DNA from: an uncultured Lachnospiraceae bacterium
Lineage (GTDB): Bacteria > Bacillota > Clostridia > Lachnospirales > Lachnospiraceae
DNA: 40,998 nucleotides
Assembly: GCA_946407725.1 (NCBI GenBank)
Contig: CAMJPM010000020.1
Coordinates: 1 to 40,998, forward strand
Reading direction: 5' to 3'
The notes under the pieces were generated by a model. That model saw only the letters and a program-made list of their open reading frames with translations. It was not told where the DNA came from and searched no databases. The translations under genes were made by a program, and so were the position numbers. This document shows positions 1-9,000 of this stretch, piece after piece (the first letter of the stretch is position 1; every line of letters starts with the position of its first letter).

Positions 1-1149
1 GATCTTTACGATAAAGGCATCCAGGAAGAAATCATCATTGCCACGCTGATCAGTAAAATCTCTGAGTTCTTTCCAGAGTTTTTTATATTCCTCACTTCTG
101 TAGAAATCCCTGTCGGCAAAATCCACCAGCTCCAGGTCACCCAGCCGCTCAAACTCCTGTTCCAGAGCCAGGGACGCAAATCTCCCGTTCTCGCTCTTTG
201 CAATCTTCGCGTAATAATTCTGTATAAAGAACACCGCCGAAAACAGCAGTACGAGGAATACAAACTCCGTAATGGCGAATACATAGGCCATTCTGTTCCT
301 GCGTTTCAGGACTACGCTCACTATGATGATGACCACTATCCAGATCAGCAGTCCTCCCAGCCAGTAAAGCACATAGGTCTTATATAGCTTTATCTGCTGC
401 ATCAGATTGAAACGGATCTTGTCAACCGCGGCCTTGACTCTGGTGTCGGGAACAAATCCTCCCTCCAGCTTATCAATATCCCTGCGGACAAACAGGGTAC
501 CATTCTCATAATAGGCGTCAACAAAGATATAATCCCCGCTGTCATCCCGGAACATAATGTTCTTAGGGTTATTAAGCTTTTTGAAATCTATCTGCTCTTC
601 CTGATGGGTACCGGCGCTGAAACCGGCGGAATATTCGTTAAGCTCATCCACCTGGATCTCATAGACATTTACGGCTCCGTCGACGTTCCCTATGGTCGTT
701 ATATACACAAAACCCTGGGCAGCCGTTAATTCTTTTACATCCTCATAGACATCCACACTAAATCTGTCGGTGGCTGCTGTGGGCTTCAGATCCGGATTGA
801 GAGAAAACAGGCGGTATACTGCCCTTAAATCGTTTCCGTCCAGCCAGTAGGTATGAACCAGCGCATATACCTTACCGTCCGATAAACATATGCCGTCTAT
901 AATCTTTTCGCCCAGATCCTCTACCGAAAGCATGTATTTAACATTACCGCTGGATTCGATAAGGTATATATACCCTTTTCCGTCCCAGTTTTCCGCGAAA
1001 TATACCCCGTTAGTGGAGGCTATCCCGGAACTGTCAAAGGTGAATTCCGGATCATGCTCCCTGTGTGACAGGGTCTGGGACAGGATCAGCAGGGATATCA
1101 GAAAGCTTACTATGCAGATACAGGCAATCAGCCTAACTCGAATGTTCAT
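1..1149 (-). CDS. Large membrane sensor-like protein, C-terminus cut by window edge
   Basis: The reading frame is open from an ATG at 1149 to base 1 (383 residues), so the protein continues beyond the window. Its start overlaps the stop of the upstream gene in an ATGA arrangement, which implies translational coupling. Residues about 7-25 form an N-terminal membrane helix or signal anchor. Residues about 40-240 are rich in beta-strand-like repeats (GVYFAENWDGKGYIYLIE and similar) and resemble an extracytoplasmic propeller-like sensor. Two further helices follow at about 258-282 and 286-311. A second, probably outside, region (SLALEQEFERLGDLELVDF) is still running at the edge and looks like the start of a CACHE-like sensor domain. 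The missing part could hold an output domain such as a kinase or PP2C phosphatase, but none is visible. It is the last visible gene of the operon starting at 3829. I do not recognise the family. Confidence 0.75.
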   Translation of the reverse strand, partial: MNIRVRLIACICIVSFLISLLILSQTLSHREHDPEFTFDSSGIASTNGVYFAENWDGKGYIYLIESSGNVKYMLSVEDLGEKIIDGICLSDGKVYALVHTYWLDGNDLRAVYRLFSLNPDLKPTAATDRFSVDVYEDVKELTAAQGFVYITTIGNVDGAVNVYEIQVDELNEYSAGFSAGTHQEEQIDFKKLNNPKNIMFRDDSGDYIFVDAYYENGTLFVRRDIDKLEGGFVPDTRVKAAVDKIRFNLMQQIKLYKTYVLYWLGGLLIWIVVIIIVSVVLKRRNRMAYVFAITEFVFLVLLFSAVFFIQNYYAKIAKSENGRFASLALEQEFERLGDLELVDFADRDFYRSEEYKKLWKELRDFTDQRGNDDFFLDAFIVKI

Positions 1150-1991
1150 TGCAGCAATGACTCCGTTCCAATGTTCTTAAAGCTGTTATATAAGATACGT
1201 AAAAAAGGTATATCGCCAAGCACCAGATGGGAAAAAAGAAGCATCAGTGCCACTATCATCAATATGAGGCTCACCCAGAAAAGGATTCCGAAAAGCCTGT
1301 CTGCGTTTCTGTAGAAGAAGCTTTTGATCCTTGTAATGATACTCCTCTTTTTTACCGGAGTTGAGGCGATCTTCAGATCCCTGTAGATCTCGGTAAAACG
1401 TGAGTAGCTCCGGTTGGCCATCTTCTTTGACAGCAATACGTAGCTTATATTCTTCTCACTGGATTTACTGGCCAGGATATCTATCAGGATCTTTGCGCAG
1501 TCCGTGGCGCAGTCCCTTTCATTCTTTGTCCTGTCCAGCTCAGAAAGATCCAGGGTATAGCTTAAATATATGCTGTCATCCTTGGACAGATTGAGCTTCT
1601 CCTGACTTAAGATAAGATAGAGAAGCTGGGGAGGCAGGCTGGAGGCAATACACGAAAGTATCACGTTTTCGCATATTTCCTCACATTTCTCCAGCGAAAA
1701 AGCCTCGCCTACAAAAAACTTATTCAGCTCCCTTTCCTGACGGTAGGGGAAAACGAGGCAGAATTCCTGTCCTGATGAAAAGAACTCCAGAAGAGGGCTT
1801 TCCTCTTTATTGTTCCAAAGCCGGAATATCTCCATAAGAACCTTCACGGTCTCATGATCCCTTATGACAATAAGGGTATTCAGACTCTGATCCCCTCTTC
1901 CGGGATTCCTCGCTATATAGCAGTCATTGACCTGACCGCTGAATACGGTAGATAATACCGTATAGCAGTTTTCTCGAGAGCTGTACGTCAT
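1146..1991 (-). CDS. Probable membrane-anchored pseudokinase-like protein
   Basis: This 281-residue protein has a soluble N-terminal region of about 230 residues, one strong membrane helix at about 233-260 (FGILFWVSLILMIVALMLLF) and a short tail. The soluble part reads like a protein-kinase fold without catalytic residues. It has an N-lobe-like start (YTVLSTVFSGQVNDCYIAR), a strand with LIVIRD, a hinge-like CLVFPYRQE, and LNLSKDDSIYLSYTLDLSEL where an active kinase would carry the catalytic loop and DFG. No HRD or DFG is present. A cytosolic pseudokinase followed by one membrane helix is the layout of EssB/YukC of type VII secretion, but the extracytoplasmic domain of that family is missing. 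Start and stop codons overlap the neighbours by 1 and 4 bases, so it is tightly coupled. The gene is certain; the pseudokinase reading is an inference by eye. Confidence 0.7.
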   Translation of the reverse strand: MTYSSRENCYTVLSTVFSGQVNDCYIARNPGRGDQSLNTLIVIRDHETVKVLMEIFRLWNNKEESPLLEFFSSGQEFCLVFPYRQERELNKFFVGEAFSLEKCEEICENVILSCIASSLPPQLLYLILSQEKLNLSKDDSIYLSYTLDLSELDRTKNERDCATDCAKILIDILASKSSEKNISYVLLSKKMANRSYSRFTEIYRDLKIASTPVKKRSIITRIKSFFYRNADRLFGILFWVSLILMIVALMLLFSHLVLGDIPFLRILYNSFKNIGTESLLQ

Positions 1992-3829
1992 TAATTACTG
2001 TCCCCGGTATTTTCCGTCGCGCCGGAGTGATTGTTCTTATCATCCAGCATCTTCTTCTTTACTATGGCATAGGCATATGTGCAGATAACAGGCATATCCG
2101 TACAATAGATCCTTATCTCGTATACACCCTCCTTGGCGGGAGCTGTATAAATACCGTCAGAGCTGATTTCGCCGCTTCCGGGGCTGGTAAGCTCGTAGGT
2201 GATGCTGCAGGCCTTCATGTTATTGAACCTTACACCGAAGAAGTGGCTCTCCTTTCCGCCCATGATAACGGTAGGAGTATCAACGGAAATGCTCTTGTCG
2301 TAATAGTCTTCCGTAAGCTCGATATCGTCTCCTGAAGGGAAGCGGATGGCTACCCATCTGAAGGACAGCACCAGGTAGTCCACATTACGTAATAGCCTTG
2401 CCGCTACAACAAAGCTGCCCTTTTCATTTAAGACCTTTACACCTGTCTCCACGTTTGCCAGTATATTGTTCTGCTGGCTGAAAAGCTCCGGATTTCCGTA
2501 GATGGTGCTCTTCTGGTTCGCACCCATATCGGGATCGTCCGAAACATAGTTATATCCTATCTCCACATACACATTCCCGGGTCCCAGTCCGTGGGCAATC
2601 TCACCGGAATACCTTATGTCCCCTTCCCTGGCATTTCTGCCCAGAGGAACCTCCAGGGTGCCGGTGGCGATGTTGGTAAATTCTCCCGATTTTGCGGAGG
2701 ACTCGGGCTTTGTCACGGGGATATTTCTTCTTTCCCTGGATCTCTTTATCTCCACGTCCTTCATGTAGTAGGACAGGTAGTTATTACGCATTATCTCCTG
2801 GGCAGGGGTAAGCACATATTTCTTCGCGGATGTATCCCGGATGTCATCAATGATATAGCTTCCCGCATTGCGTACCAGATGTATCTCCGCAAGACTTATG
2901 GCCTCGTCCATATACTCAAGGTTCCGCATTTCCAGATTGATACGGCCGGTTTCACGGCTTACCAGCTCCAAAGGGCTCGCAGAGCTTAAACGGACGCGGA
3001 TCGAAAAGTGGGCGGAGGAATTTATGGCCGTCTCATCTTCAAAGGTGGAAGCCGAACCGCTGCGGAGTATGAGCTCGCTCTCATCGGCATCCGTATCCAT
3101 GACACGCACCCAGTATTCACGGCGCAGGCTTTCGCCCTTCTTCAGGGAAACATCTTCCACGCCTATCTCCAGCTCATTCTCGTCATCCGGTGTCATGAAT
3201 ACCGGTATTTCCAGGATTCCCCGGCAGCTTAAGCGGACGTCCTCATCGCTGACCTTCCTGATCTCCAGGACGATCTTTACATTCTTGCCCTTGCATACCG
3301 TGGCGGGCATCATGACCTCTCCCACGTAGTTCTCGCTCTTAAAGAGGATCTCCTTTGTCAGGAATTCGGTCTCCGGGCTGTAATCAGCGCCAATCTCCTC
3401 CTTGTCTATAAGGAAAAGCTCATAGCCTTCAGCTATGCGGTTATACTCATATTCCTTTTCATCCTCTTTGTGATTTACGGAATATACGCTGTGTACATCC
3501 TGTTCACTGTAACGGATCTTGAGAACCGCGGTATCCGTCTCCAGCCTGTCAAAGCCTTCTATGGCAGATACCTTCTTAACTACTGAGGTGTCAAGGATAA
3601 CCTCCCTGCCTGTTCCATCTATGGCCACTCCGCTCTCTATCAGAATGGAAAGGTCATCCAGGCTGAACACACCCAGTCCGCAGACCACTCCGGAACCATA
3701 CATCAGGCCGTTTATAAAGCGTCCCTTATTAATATGATAATTCTGTTCCGCCTGAAAATCCGCGCTTGTGAGGAGTTTCCCGGGATAGTACCGGTTTCTT
3801 TCAAATGGATAAAGCTGGCTGTTACTCAT
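1991..3829 (-). CDS. Tail/contractile-injection-associated-like protein with C-terminal Ig-like domain
   Basis: I choose the ATG at 3829 (612 residues) because GGGGGA lies just upstream; a longer frame to 3880 would add 17 residues overlapping the promoter region. The N-terminus (RNRYYPGKLLTSADFQAEQ, then GLMYGSGVVCGLGV and VAIDGTGREV) matches my memory of a family that sits beside phage-tail-like and extracellular contractile injection loci, in which a GKLL..DF..EQ motif precedes a G.GVV.GL motif. The middle (about 100-500) is beta-rich and includes a conserved-looking stretch of SYYMKDVEIKRSRERR. Residues about 515-590 form a bacterial Ig-like domain (GSGEISSDGIYTAPAKEGVY). There is no signal peptide or membrane helix, so it is probably cytoplasmic or an assembly component. 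It is the first gene of a three-gene operon. No tail tube, sheath or AAA ATPase gene is visible here, so the functional link is uncertain. Confidence 0.7.
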   Translation of the reverse strand: MSNSQLYPFERNRYYPGKLLTSADFQAEQNYHINKGRFINGLMYGSGVVCGLGVFSLDDLSILIESGVAIDGTGREVILDTSVVKKVSAIEGFDRLETDTAVLKIRYSEQDVHSVYSVNHKEDEKEYEYNRIAEGYELFLIDKEEIGADYSPETEFLTKEILFKSENYVGEVMMPATVCKGKNVKIVLEIRKVSDEDVRLSCRGILEIPVFMTPDDENELEIGVEDVSLKKGESLRREYWVRVMDTDADESELILRSGSASTFEDETAINSSAHFSIRVRLSSASPLELVSRETGRINLEMRNLEYMDEAISLAEIHLVRNAGSYIIDDIRDTSAKKYVLTPAQEIMRNNYLSYYMKDVEIKRSRERRNIPVTKPESSAKSGEFTNIATGTLEVPLGRNAREGDIRYSGEIAHGLGPGNVYVEIGYNYVSDDPDMGANQKSTIYGNPELFSQQNNILANVETGVKVLNEKGSFVVAARLLRNVDYLVLSFRWVAIRFPSGDDIELTEDYYDKSISVDTPTVIMGGKESHFFGVRFNNMKACSITYELTSPGSGEISSDGIYTAPAKEGVYEIRIYCTDMPVICTYAYAIVKKKMLDDKNNHSGATENTGDSN

Positions 3830-3883
3830 GGTATCCCCCATAATGAAAAGATTTATAATCAAGTGCCAATATTGCAGCACCCT

Positions 3884-3914
3884 ATTATAGCATGTTTTGT
3901 TAAATTTATGTAAA
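3884..3914 (-). promoter_or_regulatory. Promoter of the 3829-to-1 operon
   Basis: Read on the minus strand, TTTACA (3909-3914) is followed after 19 bases by a perfect TATAAT (3884-3889). The -10 is preceded by TGC, making an extended -10 that can tolerate the long spacer. The expected start lies near 3877, giving a leader of about 45-50 bases before the ATG at 3829. It separates this operon from the histidine kinase gene that ends at 3922. Confidence 0.65.
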
Positions 3915-3921
3915 TTTTTTA

Positions 3922-5235
3922 TTAATTATCCTGTTTTTTTGGAACTTTTATCGTTATCTCCGTACCGCTTCCCGGTATTGAAGATATCTCCAGGCTGGCA
4001 TTCATCTGCATTTTAAGCCTCTCCCGCACATTTTTAATGCCGATATGGCCGCCTTCGTCCTCATTTAATATGTCCACGTCAAAGCCCATTCCGTTATCTG
4101 AGATGGATATTATGTAATACTGGTCATTTTCCCTGGTGGTAACAAGGATTATGCCTTCCCTGCCGGTAGGTACTATACCGTGGCGGACCGCGTTCTCCAC
4201 CAGGGGCTGGAGGGTCAGGGAGGGAAGATAAAAATCCTTTACCGGTGCTATGACGGAAAAACTTAATTCATCCCCGAACCTCATCTTTTCAATTGACATA
4301 TAGGTGTTTACATGCTCCATCTCCTTTTCAAAGGGGATGGGAACCACACTGTCTATGGAACCTATGCTGGCTCTTAAATAATCCGACAGATCCGATATGG
4401 CATTTCTGCCCTTTTCCAGATCAGACCCGCAGAGAATATATATGGAATTCAGCGCATTATACAGAAAATGAGGCTTTATCTGGGAAAGAGCTATCCTGGT
4501 CTGCAGGTTTACTATTTCCTCGCTCTGGACCCCTATCCTGCTCTCCTGCCGCTCAAGCAGGCTTGTTTTCAGCTTTATCTCTGCCGCAAACAGGTTGGCC
4601 GTTCCCAGAATAAGCATTATGTTCAGGAAAGAAAAGCCATACACGAACACCTGTGCCACAACTGCAGCCAGGGAAGCCGTGATATAGAAAAAAACAGGCG
4701 GCCACCTTTCCGGTAAAATATACTTCTTTTCATAGATCAAGAGAATGAAGAACATCATTAACACCAGGAGGTAGAGGACTGAAACGAAAAGAAACCAGTT
4801 TCCCCTGTGGTAATAATTATCCTCATCTATGAAATAGAGCATCCCGTTAAACTGCGATACCACGAGCAGGATAAGGCTGAAAATACATATTCCTATCACC
4901 GGTGAAGCGATCCATTTAAGGACATCCCTGCCCTTTTCATCTTCAATAATGCCTGCAAAGAAGAAAAAGAACAGCACCGGCAGCAGGAAATTCATGAAAT
5001 AGGCGATAAAATTAGCTGCCTTCACGATAATATGCGCAGCCCCCGCCGGAGATCCCCTGAAATACCAGGCGGCAGAATCCGAAAGAAGCATTATCCCCAG
5101 CGCCCCGATCATGACCGTGAGCATCCTGTTGCTCTTATCCGTATCGTTTCCCGAGCTGAAAAGACTTATTCCGATGATATAGCAGAAAACCGCTCCCCAG
5201 AGCTCAACAGCAAAAAAGGTGTATCTCAGTTCCAT
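3922..5235 (-). CDS. LytS/YesM-type sensor histidine kinase
   Basis: This 437-residue protein begins with about seven hydrophobic segments (residues about 5-225) forming a membrane sensor, followed by a short coiled linker. It then has the His_kinase (PF06580) signature QIKPHFLYNALNSIYIL, whose His is the predicted phospho-acceptor. The C-terminus holds an HATPase_c domain with LVENAVRHGI as the N box and DNGMGFD as a G box. The gene overlaps the response regulator gene by 10 bases (5226-5235), so the two are co-translated and form a cognate pair. There is no extracytoplasmic ligand-binding domain, so it probably senses membrane or intramembrane signals. Its placement directly downstream of three surface-protein genes suggests that it controls them or responds to their state; that is an inference. 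Confidence 0.9.
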   Translation of the reverse strand: MELRYTFFAVELWGAVFCYIIGISLFSSGNDTDKSNRMLTVMIGALGIMLLSDSAAWYFRGSPAGAAHIIVKAANFIAYFMNFLLPVLFFFFFAGIIEDEKGRDVLKWIASPVIGICIFSLILLVVSQFNGMLYFIDEDNYYHRGNWFLFVSVLYLLVLMMFFILLIYEKKYILPERWPPVFFYITASLAAVVAQVFVYGFSFLNIMLILGTANLFAAEIKLKTSLLERQESRIGVQSEEIVNLQTRIALSQIKPHFLYNALNSIYILCGSDLEKGRNAISDLSDYLRASIGSIDSVVPIPFEKEMEHVNTYMSIEKMRFGDELSFSVIAPVKDFYLPSLTLQPLVENAVRHGIVPTGREGIILVTTRENDQYYIISISDNGMGFDVDILNEDEGGHIGIKNVRERLKMQMNASLEISSIPGSGTEITIKVPKKQDN

Positions 5236-6038
5236 CCCAGGGTCTCTCCCATGAGCTTTCCCAGAGTGTATTCACTCCAGGAGTACTGGGACATATACTC
5301 GCCCCTGAAAAGCTTTTCCGATCCGCTTACATCTTTATTGTTAAGGTACTCGTAATAATCACAGTCTATGCTGTCAGTCAGTATCCCCATCTCGCCCCTC
5401 TCCCTGGTAATACAGGGAACGCATCCCTTCTCCTCCAGGGTATTCATAAGATCCGTCCGGATGTTCTTCAGATAGGAGATATGGGAGCTCTCGGGGGAGT
5501 CGTCCTCCCACAGGGCTGAAATTATCTCTACATTGCTGGATAATACGCCCTTCCTGTCTATAAGATAAGCTAACAGCTCCTTTGTCTTCTGGTAACGGAA
5601 TTTAACGGGTCTGCCCCCGATAAAGACCTCAAACTTTCCGAAGGTTCTGGCATAGAGCCTTTCCCTATTATCCTTTTCCACCGGGTTTCTCAGGTTATCC
5701 AGCTCATGACGTATCTTTGAGGATGTAATGGGCTTTAATATATACCCGCTGCACCGGAGGTCTATGGCCTCCAGGGCATATTCGGAATATCCGGTGGTAA
5801 AGATTATGTTGATCCCCGGACAGGACTCCAGCAGCCGCTTTGCAAGGATCACCCCCCCTGTTCCCGGCATCTCTATATCCAGAAATGCCACATCGGGAGT
5901 ATTCCCTGTGTTTACGAAAGACAGTGCATCCTCTCCCTTCCTGAAACCGTTTATCTCGGCTTCCGGCTCGGCATGGGATATCTCCCGCAATATACCTTCA
6001 AGGGCTATTTTCTCATCATCCACAGCTATTATCTTCAT
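5226..6038 (-). CDS. Response regulator with receiver and winged-helix output domain
   Basis: This 270-residue protein starts with a canonical receiver domain: acidic pair DD near residue 7, phospho-acceptor Asp in VAFLDIEMPG, and the conserved Lys in YILKPIT. Residues about 130-235 look like an OmpR/SARP-type winged-helix domain (FGKFEVFIGG, then KTKELLAYLIDRKG and ISALWEDD) rather than the LytTR domain usually paired with LytS-type kinases. The remaining C-terminus (LNNKDVSGSEKLFRGEYMSQ) resembles the start of a truncated BTAD-like region. It follows the surface-protein gene at 6077 by 38 bases and overlaps the kinase gene, so all are probably in one transcript. Receiver plus Trans_reg_C plus short helical tail is a known layout in Clostridia. 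Confidence 0.88.
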   Translation of the reverse strand: MKIIAVDDEKIALEGILREISHAEPEAEINGFRKGEDALSFVNTGNTPDVAFLDIEMPGTGGVILAKRLLESCPGINIIFTTGYSEYALEAIDLRCSGYILKPITSSKIRHELDNLRNPVEKDNRERLYARTFGKFEVFIGGRPVKFRYQKTKELLAYLIDRKGVLSSNVEIISALWEDDSPESSHISYLKNIRTDLMNTLEEKGCVPCITRERGEMGILTDSIDCDYYEYLNNKDVSGSEKLFRGEYMSQYSWSEYTLGKLMGETLGWN

Positions 6039-6076
6039 TTAAGCGTCTGCTGCCCTCTGCTAAAGGTCTGTTTCTT

Positions 6077-9000
6077 TCAGCTTACGGCGTTTCTCTTCTT
6101 ATCCGGCATGAACAGTATGACTCCGCAGAGTAGTATGCTTATTATGGAGATCAGTATCAGCCACAGCCGGTTACTTCTCTTTGGAACTGTGGTGGGCGCT
6201 GCGGTGTCAGTGTCTCCTGTGTCTCCTCCGGAGGTATTCCTGTCGGCAATGGCTGCCGCCGACTTTTCAGTAAGATTGTCGCCCCTTATTATTACCGTGT
6301 AGTCCGAGGCGTGGGTAAAGTCAAAGGTGGCAAGTCCCTTGCCGTCCACATCGCTGGAGGCGATAAAGTCCAGACCGTTCTCCTCTTCGTTGTAATAATA
6401 GAGGTTGGCGTGCATGCCTCTGTTCTCTTTTCCCACATTCAGCCCCATTATGGCTGTAAATCCGAATTCCCCGTCATGCTCAAGGGTTAAATTCATGTGG
6501 GGATAGACATCAGCTATCTCGTTTACAAGGGAAGACGGTATGTTCTTCGTATTTGTCCTGACCCTGAAATCAATATTCTGGGCGTCACCCGTAAATGACA
6601 GACCGTTGACGGTCCAGGAAACATCATCATTCATACGGAAGCGCATTGCCACATCCCTGTCCTTGATGTCATTGAATACAGAGGCCGGCACCCTGGTTTC
6701 CCCGTTCATATTGACTGTTATCTGTGCGGGTGCATTAGCGTCCTTTGTCTCTCTGTCTATACGCTCCCAGCCGCTGGTCTTTTCACGGCCGATGGTTATT
6801 CCCTCCGACGCATCCTCTATGAAGGGGATCTTGTCAGGAATTCCCTCATCCTCAGATTCTTCCTCTTCTTCCCCATTACTGTCAGCTTTAGCCTTTTCAG
6901 CCAGGGCTTTCTTGTCACTGACGCTGCTGCCTCCGGAACCTGCTGCGCCTCCTGCACCGCCTGCACCTCCTGCGCTGCCAGCGCCTCCTGCTCCTCCTGC
7001 TGCACCCGCCGCGCCTGCACCTGCGCCTGCGCCACCCGCGCCGGAGCCTGAGCCTGCGCCTCCTGCGGCTGAAGAGCTGCTACTGGTAGTATCTGAAGAG
7101 TTATCCTTGGCCTTGGTATTAATCTTTGTCTCTTTTACGTCACTTAAGTTGCCCGCATAGTCCTCCACTACAGAATAGGCCACATAGGCTGTGGATGCGG
7201 TAAGTCCCGTGATCTCATATTTTCCGTCATCCTCATCACTCTTTTTGCCTCCGCTCTTCACATCCGCGGCCTTGGGCTTCTTTTCCGACTTCTTCTTGTA
7301 GAGCATATAGTAGTTCTTCACACCGCTCTCGCCGTCGCTGCCCTTTATGGTCAGATCCGCCGTGGTGTCCTTGATATCAGAGGCCTTTGCGCTGGTGATG
7401 GAGGGCTTTTTCGTGTCATACCAGACGCCCTGGGATGACAGGTAGGTCTCATGTCCCACCTTGTCAACTATCTTCACATATACATAGTTAAGCTTGTTAT
7501 CCTTTAAGCCGGGCTTGGAATTGTCGTCATATTCCTCCCATTCGCCCTCTGCGGCTTCCTTTACGTCACCCCTGGTGGAGTAGAACTTATTGGTAATGAA
7601 ATATGAAGTGCTCTTCACTCCGGATCCGTTAAAGGTGTCCTCGCTTGTAATGGCCACCTTCTGTGACTCGTTGGTGTAGGCAAAGGTCTTCTTTTCGTTC
7701 TGGAGGCCACTGAAGGTTTTGCCCTTCACCTTAACGGTACCCTTGGGCGGGTTTACGTCAAAGTTCAGGGGTCCTGCCACAGCGCCTACAATTCCGTTAT
7801 CAGAAGCTGTGTTCTTTAAATATACGGCCTTTGAAACGTTCCTTGCATCTCCCGTCATGGTATAAGTCTCGTTAAAGGGTCCGTTTAGGTTGTCTGAAAT
7901 GTAAAACCCGTCTGCCGACACTGTAACTGCGTCCTTATACCACTCGGCTATCACAGTGCTTCCGTTGTATTTCAGGGAATAGGTGCCGCTGTATTGTATT
8001 ATCTTGAATTCCCTTGTGATCGTTCCCTTATAATTGCCCATTCCGGTTATGGTCACCTTAGCCGTACCAGGATTCACATTGTTTGTGTACTGTGCCTTAT
8101 AGTCCACATCCTTTACAAGAGCATTGCTCTCATCCTTTACTATGGCGTTTTCAACTGCCGTGCCCAGATAATAGGAGTCCGAAACGGTCACCATGGTCTC
8201 CGTAAGTTCTTTGGGTGTGATCACAGGGCGGAGAACACCCCCTACGCTGTCCACACTTACCGATACAACATATTCCCCGGCATCGGTGATCTGGGGTATT
8301 TCCTTTGAAAACTCAGGTGATGAGCCTGACTTAAATGTGAGCTTATTCTTTATATCCTCAGGACAGCTCTCGTTTACGGATACGCTGTCGTGGGCTTTGC
8401 CGTCATATTCTCCGGTATAGGCGGTTACATAGTCGTTTAGCTGATCCTTTACGGATTTACCCAGGATTTCAGGCTCAGCAGCCTCAGCAGCCTCACTATT
8501 AACAACAAGAACTGTGTAGACCGAAAAATGGGAGGCATCCACAGTAGCGCTGTTTTCCGCAGCGTTCACCGTAACGTTAAGCTCCTCATGGCTTACAAGG
8601 TCATTATCAAAATGGATTACCCTTACATCCTCTCCGGTCACATCTATCCCGTTAAAGGTGACTCTCACCCTTCCCACAGAGGTATCCGGCTGGATCTCAT
8701 TTCCGTCCTTATCAGTGACAGTAATATCAAAGGACTGGGTATTTTCGCTGTTTAAGGTCTCGTCTATCCGCTCCTTTGCGTCACCGCTTATCTTTCTTAC
8801 GTGGAGCACCGCTCCCTCAGGGAATACCCCTGGGTCAGCCTCTACTCCAACCTTTACTCCTCCGATAACGGAAAGCTGCCTGAACTCCGGAGAAACGGTC
8901 TTTTCCTCTGTTTCCGCAGATGCTTCCCCGGATTCCTCACCGGCTGCTTCTTCGTCTGTTTCCCCTGTGGACGAGGTTTCATCCTCAGCCTCTATAATGG

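Noticed and set aside
6540-7160. 206-residue Pro/Ala/Leu-rich plus-strand frame
   Set aside because: Antisense shadow of the Gly/Ala linker and flanks in the surface protein gene, with no ribosome binding site.
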